A DNA stretch of 64,000 nt from positions 124,001-188,000 of the forward strand of contig CP086683.1 in NCBI GenBank assembly GCA_030544685.1, written 5' to 3'. The notes under the pieces are model-generated. The model saw nothing but the letters and a program-made list of their open reading frames with translations. It searched no databases and was not told the DNA's origin. Shown piece by piece: positions 46,986 to 59,705 of this stretch; the first letter of the stretch is position 1, and each line of letters starts with the position of its first letter. Origin of the DNA: Pseudomonas sp. B21_DOA (GTDB lineage Bacteria > Pseudomonadota > Gammaproteobacteria > Pseudomonadales > Pseudomonadaceae). The position numbers and the translations under genes were made by a program.

Positions 46986-47540
46986 ATGAACCGCACCGGC
47001 CGCACCCTTGCATTGGGCTGCCTGTTGCTCCTTCAGCCCCTGCTCGCGCATGCGCAAGCAGGCGGCAACTCGTTGTTGATCCCGGCGATGGGTCGTTGCA
47101 CCCTCAATACTCAGCCGCAAGACGTCACGCAGGCATTGGCCGCCTGCCAGAAAGCGGCGGATGAAGGGGACGCGCAAGCGCAATACGAGTTGGGTGAGTT
47201 CTACTACGACGGCAAGAACGCGCCGCGCGACCTCAATCAAGCCCTGAGCTATTTCGAAAAGGCCTCGTTGCAAGGCCACGCCCAGGCGCAATTCAAGCTC
47301 GGCAGCATGTTCTTCCGCGGTGAAGGTGTGCAGGCCAATAATATCCAGGCCTACATCGTGCTTAAGATGGCAGCGGTCAACGGGGCCGAAGAGGCGCTGG
47401 ACACGGCCGACGAAGTCTCGGAAAAAATGTCCCGCGAAGATCTCGAAACCGCCACCCAGGTGCTGGGGCAGATTTTCCGCAAATACCTGATGGAACTGCA
47501 GAGCGCCGATGGGCGTACGCCGTTCTCACCACTGCCATAA
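46986..47540 (+). CDS. Secreted Sel1/TPR-repeat protein
   Basis: A 184-residue protein with a signal peptide (ALGCLLLLQPLLAHA-QA). Two Sel1-like repeats follow: CQKAADEGDAQAQYELGEFY and FEKASLQGHAQAQFKLGSMF, then a partial third. Sel1 repeats form an alpha-helical scaffold for protein contacts, so it probably acts in the periplasm. The partner is unknown. I use the ATG at 46986, after AGAGGTAAG. Confidence 0.85.
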   Translation: MNRTGRTLALGCLLLLQPLLAHAQAGGNSLLIPAMGRCTLNTQPQDVTQALAACQKAADEGDAQAQYELGEFYYDGKNAPRDLNQALSYFEKASLQGHAQAQFKLGSMFFRGEGVQANNIQAYIVLKMAAVNGAEEALDTADEVSEKMSREDLETATQVLGQIFRKYLMELQSADGRTPFSPLP

Positions 47541-47557
47541 GCGCTGTGGAGATGACC

Positions 47558-47688
47558 TGTGGCGAGGGGATTTATCCCCGTTGGGCTGCGAAGCGGCCCC
47601 AAAACCTGCAACCCGATTCTATCTGACACATATTGCTGGATGGATTGCGACTGCTTCGCAGCCCAGCGGGGATAAATCCCTCACCACA
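47558..47688. repeat. Paired palindromic repeat, GTGGCGAGGGGATTTATCCCC family
   Basis: Same architecture as the copy at 43790, in reverse order of its inner sequence: GGGCTGCGAAGCGGCCCC on the left and GACTGCTTCGCAGCCC on the right. Confidence 0.87.
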
Positions 47689-47714
47689 AACTCATTCCAA
47701 TCCAGAATCCGCTG

Positions 47715-48044
47715 TTACTTTTCAGGCATCGGCATCGGAAACGGCATGACATTGCCGACCGCACCACGGGCTTCGCTGATTTTCGGTGTGCCCAGACGTT
47801 CCACCTCGTCGATGCGCACGATCGAATGCATCGGCACAAAGCTGCGCACCACGCCTTCGAACTGCGCCTTGAGCTTTTCTTCGCTCGGATCTACGACCAT
47901 TTGCGTGCGCTCGCCAAAGACGAATTCTTCAACTTCCAGGAAACCCCACAGATCACTCTGATAGATCTGCTTGGCGTACATTTCGAACACCTGGCCCTGG
48001 TTGAGGAAAATCACCTTGTAGATTGGAGCTTCGCGTTTGGTCAT
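47715..48044 (-). CDS. DUF1820 family protein
   Basis: A 109-residue cytoplasmic protein of DUF1820. Its core is IYKVIFLNQGQVFEMYAK, then SDLWGFLEVEEFVFGER and SFVPMHSIVRIDEVERLG. The function is unknown; the family is conserved in gammaproteobacteria. Divergent from miaB with 132 bases between the starts. Confidence 0.87.
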   Translation of the reverse strand: MTKREAPIYKVIFLNQGQVFEMYAKQIYQSDLWGFLEVEEFVFGERTQMVVDPSEEKLKAQFEGVVRSFVPMHSIVRIDEVERLGTPKISEARGAVGNVMPFPMPMPEK

Positions 48045-48176
48045 GGCGGGCGGATAACATCGGGGTAAAAATGAGGGCGCGAACTATAGCATAGCCACCG
48101 GACGCACAGCGGTAGGAACCTGACGGCTTGTTCCCTATAATGCGCGGTTCTTTGAATCACGTGACGACCCGAATCC

Positions 48177-49505
48177 ATGGCCAAGAAGCTTTACATCGAA
48201 ACCCACGGTTGCCAGATGAACGAGTACGACAGCTCGCGCATGGTCGATCTGCTGGGCGAACATCAGGCCCTGGAAGTCACCGCTCGCGCGGAAGACGCCG
48301 ACGTGATTCTGCTCAACACCTGCTCGATCCGCGAACGCGCGCAAGACCGCGTGTATTCGCAACTCGGCCGCTGGCGCGAACTGAAACTGGCCAATCCGGA
48401 CATGGTCATCGCTGTCGGCGGTTGCGTGGCGAGCCAGGAAGGCGCGGCGATCCGCGATCGCGCACCGTACGTCGACGTGGTGTTCGGCCCGCAGACCCTG
48501 CACCGCCTGCCGGAGATGATCGACGCAGCGCGCAGCAGCAAGCTGCCGCAGGTCGACGTGTCGTTCCCGGAAATCGAAAAATTCGACCATCTGCCCGAGC
48601 CGCGTATCGACGGCCCGAGTGCTTACGTGTCGGTGATGGAGGGCTGCAGCAAGTACTGCACGTTCTGCGTGGTGCCGTACACCCGCGGTGAAGAAGTCAG
48701 CCGACCGTTCGATGACGTGATCGCGGAAATCATTCACCTCGCCGAACACGGCGTGCGTGAAGTCACCCTGCTGGGGCAGAACGTCAACGGCTATCGCGGC
48801 CAGACCCACGACGGTCGTCTGGCCGATCTGGCCGAGCTGATTCGTGTGGTCGCCGCTGTCGAAGGCATCGACCGCATTCGCTATACCACGTCGCACCCGC
48901 TGGAGTTCTCCGACAGCCTGATCCAGGCCCACGCCGAAGTGCCGGAACTGGTCAAACACCTGCACTTGCCGGTGCAGTCAGGCTCGGATCGTATTCTCGC
49001 GGCGATGAAGCGCAACCACACGGCGCTGGAGTACAAATCCAAGCTGCGCAAATTGCGCGCCGCCGTACCAGGGATCTGCATCAGTTCGGACTTCATCGTC
49101 GGCTTCCCCGGCGAAACCGAGAAAGACTTCGAACAGACCATGAAGCTGATCGCCGATGTCGGCTTTGATTTCTCCTATTCGTTCGTCTACAGCCAGCGTC
49201 CGGGCACGCCCGCTGCCGATCTGGCCGACAACACCCCGGAGGAATTGAAGAAAGAACGCCTGAACGCGCTGCAACACCGTTTGAATCAGCAGGGTTTCGA
49301 AATCAGCCGACAAATGGTCGGCTCGATCCAGCGCATTCTGGTGACCGATTATTCAAAGAAAGACCCGGGCGAACTGCAGGGCCGCACCGAGAATAACCGT
49401 ATCGTCAACTTCCGCTGCGACAATCCCACCCTGATCGGCCAGTTCGCCGATGTGCACATCGACGCCGCGCAACCGCACTCACTGCGTGGTTCTTTAATTC
49501 AATAA
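48177..49505 (+). CDS. miaB: tRNA-2-methylthio-N6-dimethylallyladenosine synthase
   Basis: Radical-SAM methylthiotransferase that modifies i6A37 in tRNAs reading UNN codons. The N-terminal domain binds an auxiliary cluster through cysteines in [13 protein letters not shown] (Cys12), LLNTCSIRE and [10 protein letters not shown]. The radical-SAM cluster uses [17 protein letters not shown] near residue 157. A TRAM domain ends the 442-residue protein ([19 protein letters not shown]). A REP pair and about 200 bases separate it from phoH, so miaB may form its own unit. Confidence 0.98.
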   Translation: MAKKLYIETHGCQMNEYDSSRMVDLLGEHQALEVTARAEDADVILLNTCSIRERAQDRVYSQLGRWRELKLANPDMVIAVGGCVASQEGAAIRDRAPYVDVVFGPQTLHRLPEMIDAARSSKLPQVDVSFPEIEKFDHLPEPRIDGPSAYVSVMEGCSKYCTFCVVPYTRGEEVSRPFDDVIAEIIHLAEHGVREVTLLGQNVNGYRGQTHDGRLADLAELIRVVAAVEGIDRIRYTTSHPLEFSDSLIQAHAEVPELVKHLHLPVQSGSDRILAAMKRNHTALEYKSKLRKLRAAVPGICISSDFIVGFPGETEKDFEQTMKLIADVGFDFSYSFVYSQRPGTPAADLADNTPEELKKERLNALQHRLNQQGFEISRQMVGSIQRILVTDYSKKDPGELQGRTENNRIVNFRCDNPTLIGQFADVHIDAAQPHSLRGSLIQ

Positions 49506-49517
49506 CGCCGCATTTCT

Positions 49518-49610
49518 CCTGTGGAAGCGAGCCTGCTCGCGAAGGCGGTCTGTCAGACACATCAATGTTGAATGTGTCGGCGCCTTCGCGAGCAGGCTCG
49601 CTCCCACAGG
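49518..49610. repeat. Paired REP element, GTGGAAGCGAGCCTGCTCGCGAAGGCG family
   Basis: Facing inverted copies between miaB and phoH, with about 45 bases between them containing ACATCAATGTTGAATGTGT. Confidence 0.9.
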
Positions 49611-49719
49611 TAAAGCGCAGCGGCGCTGATCGGCTGAGATATTTAAGAGCTTTCGCACCCACGCCACTGGCGTTATCCTTGATTTCATCCTAATTGCCCC
49701 AGGGCGGCTAAATACGACC

Positions 49720-50718
49720 TTGAACGCACCTATCGAACCACATCGTTTTCTCCTCGAGCCTTTTGAGGCTCGCCGCTTCGCCAATCTGTGCGGGCAATTC
49801 GACGAGCATCTGCGCTTGATCGAACAGCGCCTGGCCATCGAGATCCGCAATCGCGGAAACCAGTTCGAGCTGATTGGCGACCCAAAACTCACCACGTCCG
49901 CGGAAAACCTGCTGCGCCGCCTGTACCGGGAAACCAAGGGTACCGAGCTGTCGCCCGATCTGGTGCACCTGTTCATCCAGGAATCGGCCGGCGACGATCT
50001 CGACAATCCAGCCCCTGCCGAACCGACCGTCGCCCTGCGCACCAAGAAAGGCATGATTCGCCCGCGCGGCTTGAATCAGCAGCGCTACGTGAAGGAAATC
50101 CTCGGCAACGACATCAACTTCGGCATCGGCCCGGCCGGTACCGGCAAGACCTATCTGGCGGTAGCTTGTGCGGTTGATGCATTGGAACGTGAGCAGATCC
50201 GCCGCATCCTGCTGGTGCGTCCGGCGGTCGAAGCGGGTGAAAAACTCGGCTTTCTGCCCGGCGACCTGTCGCAGAAGATCGACCCGTACCTGCGCCCGCT
50301 GTATGACGCGCTGTACGAAATGCTCGGTTTCGAATACGTCGCCAAACTCATCGAGAAACAAGTGATCGAGGTCGCGCCGCTGGCCTACATGCGCGGTCGC
50401 ACGCTGAACAACAGCTTCATCATTCTCGACGAAAGCCAGAACACCACCGTCGAACAGATGAAGATGTTCCTCACGCGGATCGGCTTCGGCTCTACCGCCG
50501 TGATCACCGGCGACATCACTCAGGTCGACCTGCCGCGCGGCACCAAGTCCGGGCTGCACCACGTCATCGAAGTATTGAAAGACGTGCCGGGCATCAGCTT
50601 CACCCACTTCCAGCCCAAAGACGTCGTGCGCCACCCGTTGGTGCAGCGGATTGTCGAGGCCTACGAGCGCTTCGAGACCCGTGCCGAAGCCGCGAAGGAA
50701 GCCTCGCGCGATGCTTGA
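49720..50718 (+). CDS. ybeZ: PhoH-like ATPase (YbeZ)
   Basis: A 332-residue P-loop protein. Walker A is [11 protein letters not shown] at residues 137-147; Walker B is [12 protein letters not shown] near residue 233. [18 protein letters not shown] is the typical sensor region. It is thought to be an RNA-linked ATPase acting with the endoribonuclease YbeY, whose gene overlaps its 3' end by 8 bases. It starts with TTG at 49720. Confidence 0.96.
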   Translation: MNAPIEPHRFLLEPFEARRFANLCGQFDEHLRLIEQRLAIEIRNRGNQFELIGDPKLTTSAENLLRRLYRETKGTELSPDLVHLFIQESAGDDLDNPAPAEPTVALRTKKGMIRPRGLNQQRYVKEILGNDINFGIGPAGTGKTYLAVACAVDALEREQIRRILLVRPAVEAGEKLGFLPGDLSQKIDPYLRPLYDALYEMLGFEYVAKLIEKQVIEVAPLAYMRGRTLNNSFIILDESQNTTVEQMKMFLTRIGFGSTAVITGDITQVDLPRGTKSGLHHVIEVLKDVPGISFTHFQPKDVVRHPLVQRIVEAYERFETRAEAAKEASRDA

Positions 50719-51205
50719 GCTGGATCTGCAAATCGCCACCGAGGCCAGCGCGCCGAGTGAAGCCGAGTTCCGCCAGTGGTGCGAACTGGCCCTGCGTCAG
50801 CGCAGCGCCGACTCGGAAATGACCATTCGTCTGGTCGACGAGGAAGAAGGCCGCGAGCTCAATCACACCTGGCGCCACAAGGACTACGCGACCAATGTGT
50901 TGTCGTTCCCGGCGGAAGTGCCTGATGAGTTTCTCGATATCCCGCTGCTCGGCGATCTGGTGATTTGCGCGGCCGTGGTCGAACGCGAAGCCGCCGAACA
51001 GGGCAAGGAACTAAAGGCCCACTGGGCTCACCTGGTCATTCACGGCTGCTTGCATCTGCTCGGTTACGACCATATAGATGACGACGAAGCCGAGGAAATG
51101 GAAGCACTGGAACGCGAGTTGCTTGCTGAACTGGGCTATCCCGATCCGTACGCGGACGACGAAACCGAACATTCCCCCATCGTTACAACAAAGGATTCAG
51201 AGTAA
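50711..51205 (+). CDS. ybeY: Endoribonuclease YbeY, rRNA maturation factor
   Basis: A 164-residue metal-dependent RNase used in 16S rRNA 3'-end maturation and ribosome quality control. The zinc motif [11 protein letters not shown] near residue 115 is complete. The N-terminal part contains [16 protein letters not shown], then [11 protein letters not shown]. An acidic tail of about 20 residues follows the core. Translation is probably coupled to ybeZ and then to ybeX, which begins six bases later. Confidence 0.97.
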   Translation: MLELDLQIATEASAPSEAEFRQWCELALRQRSADSEMTIRLVDEEEGRELNHTWRHKDYATNVLSFPAEVPDEFLDIPLLGDLVICAAVVEREAAEQGKELKAHWAHLVIHGCLHLLGYDHIDDDEAEEMEALERELLAELGYPDPYADDETEHSPIVTTKDSE

Positions 51206-51210
51206 TCGCT

Positions 51211-52050
51211 ATGAGCGAAGATCGATCGAGCAACGGGCAGAAGTCATGGCTGGGTAAACTGACCCAGGCTTTTGCCCACGAGCCGAAGAACCGTCAGGAG
51301 CTCCTCGAGCTGCTGCGTGATGCACACCAGAACAAACTGCTGGACAGCGAAGCGCTGGCCATCGTCGAAGGCGCCATCCAGGTGGCTGACCTGCAAGTCC
51401 GCGACATCATGGTGCCGCGCTCGCAGATGATCAGCATCAAGGCGACCCAGACACCCCGCGAATTCCTCCCTGCCGTGGTCGACTCGGCCCACTCGCGCTA
51501 TCCGGTGATCGGCGAAAGCCATGACGACGTGATGGGCGTGCTGCTGGCCAAGGACCTGCTGCCGCTGATCCTCAAGGAGAACGGCGACAGCTTCAACATC
51601 AAGGACCTGCTGCGCCCGGCCACCTTCGTGCCGGAGTCCAAGCGTCTGAACGTGTTGCTGCGTGAGTTCCGCGCCAACCACAACCACATGGCCATCGTCA
51701 TCGACGAATACGGCGGCGTGGCCGGTCTGGTGACCATCGAAGACGTCCTCGAACAGATCGTCGGCGATATCGAAGACGAGCACGACGTCGAAGAAGACAG
51801 CTACATCAAGCCGCTGCCCAGCGGTGATTTCCTGATCAAGGCACTGACGCCGATCGAGAACTTCAACGAGTTTTTCGACAGCGAATTTTCCGACGACGAA
51901 TTCGACACTGTCGGCGGTCTGGTGATGAGCGCGTTCGGCCACTTGCCAAAACGCAACGAAATCACTGAAATCGGCGCCTATCGTTTCCGCATCCTGAATG
52001 CCGACAGCCGTCGGATTCATTTGCTGCGTCTGACCCCAATCGCCCGGTAA
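51211..52050 (+). CDS. ybeX: HlyC/CorC-family protein YbeX (CBS-pair)
   Basis: A 279-residue cytoplasmic protein with two CBS domains (starting near VRDIMVPRSQMISIKATQ, residue 62, and DLLRPATFVPESKRLNVL, residue 132) and a C-terminal CorC/HlyC transporter-associated domain (DEFDTVGGLVMSAFGHLP). Earlier linked to Mg2+/Co2+ efflux by CorA; work in E. coli also connects it to ribosome metabolism, which fits its place between ybeY and lnt. Confidence 0.95.
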   Translation: MSEDRSSNGQKSWLGKLTQAFAHEPKNRQELLELLRDAHQNKLLDSEALAIVEGAIQVADLQVRDIMVPRSQMISIKATQTPREFLPAVVDSAHSRYPVIGESHDDVMGVLLAKDLLPLILKENGDSFNIKDLLRPATFVPESKRLNVLLREFRANHNHMAIVIDEYGGVAGLVTIEDVLEQIVGDIEDEHDVEEDSYIKPLPSGDFLIKALTPIENFNEFFDSEFSDDEFDTVGGLVMSAFGHLPKRNEITEIGAYRFRILNADSRRIHLLRLTPIAR

Positions 52051-52067
52051 GAAATCTAAGGACTGAA

Positions 52068-53591
52068 ATGCGCTGGACAACCCGCCCCGGCTGGCCCGGT
52101 AACCTGCTGGCCGTGGCGGCCGGTGCAATTACCACCTTCGCTCTGGCACCTTTCAACATCTGGCCGCTGGCGTTGCTCGCGGTCGGTTTGTTCTACGCCG
52201 GTTTGCGTGAGCTGAGCCCGCGTCAGGCGCTCGGCCGTGGCTGGTGCTTCGGCTTCGGCCTGTTCGGTGCCGGCACCAGTTGGATCTATTACAGCATTCA
52301 TCATTTCGGTGGCGCTTCGGTGTTGCTCGCCGGGTTCCTGATGCTGCTGTTCACCGCGGCGATTGCCTGGTTCTTCGCCTTGCCCGCTTGGCTGTGGGCG
52401 CGCTGGTTGCGGCGTAACGAAGCACCGCTGGCGGATGCCTTGGCGTTTGCGGCTTTATGGGTCGGGCAGGAAGCGTTTCGCGGCTGGTTCCTTACCGGTT
52501 TCCCGTGGCTGTATTCCGGTTACAGCCAGCTCGACGGCCCGTTGGCCGGGCTCGCTCCGGTGGGCGGCATGTGGCTGGTGTCGTTTGTTCTGGCACTGAC
52601 GGCGGCGCTGATCTACAACGCGCCGCGCTTGTTGCAGACGCGTCGCAAAGGCTTTATCGCGGCCGGTCTGGTACTTCTGCTGGGCCCTTGGGTGGCGGGT
52701 ATCGCCCTCAAAGGCCACGCGTGGACCAGCCCGTCCGGCGCACCACTGACGGTCGCCGCAATTCAGGGCAACGTCGCGCAAAGCATGAAATGGGACCCGG
52801 CCGAGCTCAACGCGCAACTGGCGCTGTACCGTGATCTGAGCTTCCGCTCCAAACCGGTCGATCTGCTGATCTGGCCGGAAACCGCCGTGCCGGTGTTGAA
52901 GGAGTCCGCCGAGGGCTACCTGACCATGATGGGCAACTTCGCCGCCGAGCGTAAATCGGCGTTGATCACCGGTGTGCCGATTCGTCAGACCGTGCATCAC
53001 GAGCGGCGCTTCTTCAACGGCATCACCGTGGTCGGCGAAGGCGACGGTACTTACCTGAAGCAGAAACTGGTGCCGTTCGGCGAATACGTGCCGTTGCAGG
53101 ATGTGTTGCGCGGTTTGATCGCGTTCTTCGACCTGCCGATGTCGGACTTCGCGCGCGGCCCTTCCGATCAGGCACTGCTACAGGCCAAGGGTTACCAGAT
53201 TGCACCGTTTATCTGCTACGAAGTGGTCTATCCGGAATTCGCCGCTGGCCTGTCGGCACGCAGCGATCTGCTGCTGACGATCAGCAACGACACCTGGTTC
53301 GGCACCTCGATCGGCCCGCTGCAACATTTGCAAATGGCCCAGATGCGCGCACTGGAAGCCGGACGCTGGATGATCCGCGCGACCAACAACGGCGTTACCG
53401 GCCTGATCAACCCGTTCGGGCAGATCACCGAGCAGATTCCGCAGTTCGAACAAGGCGTGCTGTACGGCGAAGTGGTGCCGATGCACGACCTGACGCCATA
53501 TCTGCAGTGGCGCTCGTGGCCGCTGATCGTATTGTGCCTGCTGCTGTCTGGCTGGGCGCTGATGGCCAGCCGCATGTCGAAGACCCTCTGA
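52068..53591 (+). CDS. lnt: Apolipoprotein N-acyltransferase
   Basis: Adds the third acyl chain to outer-membrane lipoproteins, working at the periplasmic face of the inner membrane. 507 residues: several N-terminal helices, then a nitrilase-like domain with the catalytic Glu in LLIWPETAVPVLK, Lys in YLKQKLVPFGEYVPL and Cys in PFICYEVVYPEF. Last gene of ybeZ-ybeY-ybeX-lnt; only 18 bases separate it from ybeX. Confidence 0.97.
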   Translation: MRWTTRPGWPGNLLAVAAGAITTFALAPFNIWPLALLAVGLFYAGLRELSPRQALGRGWCFGFGLFGAGTSWIYYSIHHFGGASVLLAGFLMLLFTAAIAWFFALPAWLWARWLRRNEAPLADALAFAALWVGQEAFRGWFLTGFPWLYSGYSQLDGPLAGLAPVGGMWLVSFVLALTAALIYNAPRLLQTRRKGFIAAGLVLLLGPWVAGIALKGHAWTSPSGAPLTVAAIQGNVAQSMKWDPAELNAQLALYRDLSFRSKPVDLLIWPETAVPVLKESAEGYLTMMGNFAAERKSALITGVPIRQTVHHERRFFNGITVVGEGDGTYLKQKLVPFGEYVPLQDVLRGLIAFFDLPMSDFARGPSDQALLQAKGYQIAPFICYEVVYPEFAAGLSARSDLLLTISNDTWFGTSIGPLQHLQMAQMRALEAGRWMIRATNNGVTGLINPFGQITEQIPQFEQGVLYGEVVPMHDLTPYLQWRSWPLIVLCLLLSGWALMASRMSKTL

Positions 53592-53595
53592 GAAA

Positions 53596-53698
53596 TGTGG
53601 CGAGGGATTTATCCCCGCTGGAGTGCGCAGCAGTCCCTCTTCTGAAGGTAAGAGAGGGGCCGCTACGCGCCCCATCGGGGATAAATCCCTCGCCACAA
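53596..53698. repeat. Paired palindromic repeat, GTGGCGAGGGATTTATCCCC family
   Basis: Facing inverted copies between the convergent lnt and ydcF-like genes; the inner arms are shorter and more diverged than at 3078. Confidence 0.87.
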
Positions 53699-53704
53699 TG
53701 ATCT

Positions 53705-54466
53705 TCAGCGGTAAAACAACGAATAGCCCACCTGCCCCACCGCTTCATTGAGCAACTGCCCGCTCTGCCAGATCGATTTGAATTCCGGCAACCAGCCGCC
53801 AAACGGGCGAGCGTTATCGGTACCGAGGAAACCCACCGGTGCCGCCACCACTTCAAACCCCGCCTGTTCAAAGCTCCACACCGCCCGCGGCATGTGCCAC
53901 GCCTGCGTCACCACGACGACCCGCTTGATCCCCTGCAGCAAAAGAATATCCGCTGTCATCCTGGCGTTTTCCCATGTGGTGCGGCTCGCGCCTTCTTGCC
54001 AGCGCACGCTCACGTCGAAGTCATCACGCAACGAATCCGCCATCAACTTCGCCTCGGTCGGGGGCGTGCCGTAATGCAGGCCGCCGCTGGCCAGGATCGG
54101 CAAGCCCGATGCCTTGGCCAGGCGTGCGGCGTAACGCTGACGCTCCAGTCCGACGCCGGTCGGCTGATCTTCGCCCCAGGCCAGATCACCGCGCTCACGC
54201 CCCGAGCCCAAGACCACAATCGCATCGGCGCGTTGCGCCAGGGTTGCCCACTCCTGACGGGGCAGCGGTGGCTCGCGCTCCAATGCCTTGGCGCCCCACT
54301 GCACCACCACCGGCAGGCTCATCAACCACAGGCCGCCAAAACCGAGGGCAAAACACACGCCCGCCAGGCGCGGCCGGGAGCGGCGCAGCCACCAGGCGGC
54401 CAGCAACAGCAGCAAAAGAATGCCGGGCGGCAGTAAAAGTTGTTTGATGAAATAGCGAAAGGGCAT
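53705..54466 (-). CDS. YdcF/ElyC-like DUF218 membrane protein
   Basis: A 253-residue protein with two N-terminal helices (LLLPPGILLLLLLAAWWL and LAGVCFALGFGGLWLMSLPV) and a periplasmic DUF218 domain. DUF218 landmarks are AIVVLGSGRERGD near residue 87, LPILASGGLHYGTPPTEAKL, and SRTTWENARMTADILL, all normal. E. coli ElyC/YcbC, the same architecture, affects peptidoglycan and lipid-carrier metabolism; SanA and YdcF are other relatives. The assignment beyond the family is inference. Confidence 0.87.
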   Translation of the reverse strand: MPFRYFIKQLLLPPGILLLLLLAAWWLRRSRPRLAGVCFALGFGGLWLMSLPVVVQWGAKALEREPPLPRQEWATLAQRADAIVVLGSGRERGDLAWGEDQPTGVGLERQRYAARLAKASGLPILASGGLHYGTPPTEAKLMADSLRDDFDVSVRWQEGASRTTWENARMTADILLLQGIKRVVVVTQAWHMPRAVWSFEQAGFEVVAAPVGFLGTDNARPFGGWLPEFKSIWQSGQLLNEAVGQVGYSLFYR

Positions 54467-54570
54467 CGGGCATCTCCAAAGATGCCCGAAGCCTAAGAGT
54501 GTTAATTACGAGTTACAACCAATAGGCGGGATCCTGTTGCAAAAGATCCGTTTCATGACCTGCCATGCGC

Positions 54571-54891
54571 TTACTTGGCCTGCACAGAACGCACCTTGCC
54601 GGTGTCTCTGCGCGGCGCCTTGTCCTTGAGCCAGATGACCTTGGCCGAATGTGCCGCATCGAGCTGCTTCACTGCTTGAGACAGGCATCCCTGCGTTTCA
54701 CGTTCACTGCGATCCAGATAGGCCTTGACCAGTTTGAACTCGGCGGGGCTCAAGCCACGCAATTCCAGTTCCAGGGGCGCTCGTCGCGCAGCCGGTCAGC
54801 GGTTTTCACGGCGTCCAGCGCCATGCCCAGACGATCGATCAACCTTTCGTACAACTCGGGTTTCGTTACGTTTTTTCCGTTGCTCCACCAT
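54571..54891 (-). CDS. Small hypothetical protein, two compensating indels
   Basis: About 106 residues. The intact C-terminal part is RGLSPAEFKLVKAYLDRSER, then ETQGCLSQAVKQLDAA and SVQAK. Two breaks lie upstream. One missing base in the G run 54774-54777 restores ALDAVKTADRLRDERPLELE before RGLSP. One extra base in the T run 54871-54876 restores VTKPELYERLIDRLGM. The ATG at 54891 follows TGAGGTGAGGG. The sequence is helical and charged, probably cytoplasmic. I recognise no family. Confidence 0.6.
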
Positions 54892-55011
54892 CCCTCACCT
54901 CATTGAAGATAAGACTCACTCCCCAGTTAGAGCTTAGCTTCGCTGCACGAACCGGCTACACGCCGCGACCAACGGCCCTCGCCACGCAAACGCGCGGACA
55001 ATCAGCTGTAA

Positions 55012-57753
<2,742 letters not shown>

Positions 57754-57840
57754 ATTGGATCGGGTGCCGGGCTCGCCTGGCACCCAGTAAAACCTTTCGG
57801 GCCGCAGAGTCGGCTCACCTGGTTTCAAGGGAGCAACACA

Positions 57841-58446
57841 ATGATCAAACGCAATCTGCTGGTGATGGGCCTCGCCGTTCTGCTGAGCGCCTGCGGTTTC
57901 CAGTTGCGTGGTACTGGCACCAACGAACTGTCGATCAAGGAAATCGACCTGAGCGCGCGTAACGCTTACGGCGAAACCGTGACACAGCTGCGTCAGACGC
58001 TGGAGTCCAGCGGCGTCAAGGTTTACAGCGGCGCGCCGTACAAGTTGTATCTGGCTGACGAGCAGGAAAGCCAGCGAATTCTCAGCTATGCCGGTGCCGG
58101 TCGCACAGGCGAGTATCAGGTCAGCACCGTGCTGAGCTATGACATCCGCGGCGAGAAAAACCTGTCGTTGGTCAGCGACAAGCTCGAAGTGCAGAAAGTC
58201 TTCATTCACGACGGCAACAACCTCGTCGGCTCCGATCAGGAAGCCAATGACGCCCGTCATGAAATCCGCCGCGAGCTGGTGCAGCGCATGATGCTGCGCC
58301 TGTCGCAGCTGACTCCGGGCCAGTTGCAGCAACTGCAGCAAACCGCTAATGACCGCGCCAAGGCTGAAGCCGATGCGCTGGAAGCGGCGCAGAAGGCCGA
58401 GGCGGAAACTCCGCGTCAGTCGCCGCTCGAAATCCCGCAGCAGTAA
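57841..58446 (+). CDS. lptE: LPS-assembly lipoprotein LptE (RlpB)
   Basis: A 201-residue outer-membrane lipoprotein that plugs the LptD barrel in lipopolysaccharide export. Signal and lipobox are MGLAVLLSACGFQLRG with Cys near residue 19. The fold segments SIKEIDLSARNAYGE and YLADEQESQRILSYAG match the family. The C-terminus is a long charged helix rich in Gln, Ala and Glu (PGQLQQLQQTANDRAKAEAD). An AAGGGAGCAAC site precedes the ATG. Confidence 0.95.
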   Translation: MIKRNLLVMGLAVLLSACGFQLRGTGTNELSIKEIDLSARNAYGETVTQLRQTLESSGVKVYSGAPYKLYLADEQESQRILSYAGAGRTGEYQVSTVLSYDIRGEKNLSLVSDKLEVQKVFIHDGNNLVGSDQEANDARHEIRRELVQRMMLRLSQLTPGQLQQLQQTANDRAKAEADALEAAQKAEAETPRQSPLEIPQQ

Positions 58447-58452
58447 GACGGT

Positions 58453-58472
58453 CGGGGCGCCCAGGCGCCCCG
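58453..58472 (+). other. GC-rich hairpin in the lptE-holA gap
   Basis: CGGGGCGC and GCGCCCCG pair perfectly around CCAG, 14 bases before the holA start. There is no T tract, so it is more likely to modulate holA expression or stabilise lptE mRNA than to terminate. Confidence 0.5.
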
Positions 58473-58485
58473 CTCGCCCTTCCTT

Positions 58486-59523
58486 ATGAAGCTCGCTCCC
58501 GCACAACTAGGCAAACACCTGCAAGGTGCACTCGCGCCGGTCTACATCATCAGCGGCGATGACCCGTTGCTGTGTCAGGAAGCCGCCGACGCCATCCGCA
58601 CCGCTGCCCGCCAGCAAGGTTTCGACGAACGTCAGGTCTTCGCCGCCGACGCCAATTTCGATTGGGGGACGTTGTTGCAGGCCGGCGCGAGCATGTCGCT
58701 CTTCGCCGAAAAACGCCTGCTGGAACTGCGCCTGCCGTCCGGTAAGCCTGGCGACAAGGGCGCCGCCGCGCTGATCGAATACTGCTCGCGCCCCGCTGAA
58801 GATACCGTGCTGCTGATCAGCTTGCCGAAGCTCGATGGCAGCGCGCAGAAAACCAAGTGGGGCAAGGCGCTGGTCGAAGGCCAACAAACCCAGTTCGTGC
58901 AGATCTGGCCGGTGGATGCCAATCAGCTGCCGAGCTGGATTCGTCAGCGCCTGTCACAGACAGGCCTGTCGGCCAGCCAGGACGCGGTCGAATTGATTGC
59001 CGCGCGTGTCGAAGGCAACCTGCTCGCCGCCGCGCAGGAAATCGAAAAGCTCAAACTGATGGCCGAAGGTGGGCAGATCACCGTCGAAACCGTGCAAGCC
59101 GCCGTCGCCGACAGTGCGCGGTTCGACGTGTTCGGCCTGACCGACGCGGTGCTCAACGGTGAACCGGCCCACGCCTTGCGCATGCTCGAGGGTTTGCGCG
59201 GTGAAGGCGTCGAGCCGCCCGTGATTCTCTGGGCACTGGCGCGGGAGTTGCGCCTGCTGGCCAATATCTCCCTGCAATACAGCCAGGGCACGCCACTGGA
59301 CAAGTGTTTCAGCCAGTCGAAACCGCCGGTCTGGGACAAGCGCAAGCCGCTGATGAGCAAAGCCCTGCAACGCTACTCGGCGCGACGCTGGGCGCAATTG
59401 CTGCTCGAAGCGCAGCGTATCGACGCGCAGATCAAGGGCCAGGCGGCGGGTTCGCCGTGGATGAGCTTGAGTCGTCTGGCGTTGTTGATGGCAGGCCAGC
59501 GCCTGACACTTCCTGCCGAATAA
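58486..59523 (+). CDS. holA: DNA polymerase III subunit delta
   Basis: The delta subunit of the clamp loader, which opens the beta ring. 345 residues. The N-terminal MKLAPAQLGKHLQGALAPVY and IISGDDPLLCQEAADAIR are typical, and the beta-opening helix lies near GASMSLFAEKRLLELRLPSG (residue 70). The C-terminal collar domain includes VILWALARELRLLANI. Third gene of leuS-lptE-holA. Confidence 0.97.
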   Translation: MKLAPAQLGKHLQGALAPVYIISGDDPLLCQEAADAIRTAARQQGFDERQVFAADANFDWGTLLQAGASMSLFAEKRLLELRLPSGKPGDKGAAALIEYCSRPAEDTVLLISLPKLDGSAQKTKWGKALVEGQQTQFVQIWPVDANQLPSWIRQRLSQTGLSASQDAVELIAARVEGNLLAAAQEIEKLKLMAEGGQITVETVQAAVADSARFDVFGLTDAVLNGEPAHALRMLEGLRGEGVEPPVILWALARELRLLANISLQYSQGTPLDKCFSQSKPPVWDKRKPLMSKALQRYSARRWAQLLLEAQRIDAQIKGQAAGSPWMSLSRLALLMAGQRLTLPAE

Positions 59524-59544
59524 CCTGTTTCCCGCATAACGGCC

Positions 59545-59616
59545 ATTCGCGAGCAAGCTCGCTCCCACATTGAAATGCATTCCAAATGTGGGAGCGAGCT
59601 TGCTCGCGAAAGCGCC
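59545..59616. repeat. Paired REP element in outward orientation
   Basis: Two copies of the GTGGGAGCGAGCTTGCTCGCGAA family with their GTGGGAGC ends facing across about 17 bases, between holA and arfA. Confidence 0.88.
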
Positions 59617-59705
59617 AGAACATTCCTACACAACAGGCACTGGACAGACGCCCAACATCGGCAGATTATTTGCCGCGCCAAACCCACTCAATCCAGAGAA
59701 CCCTC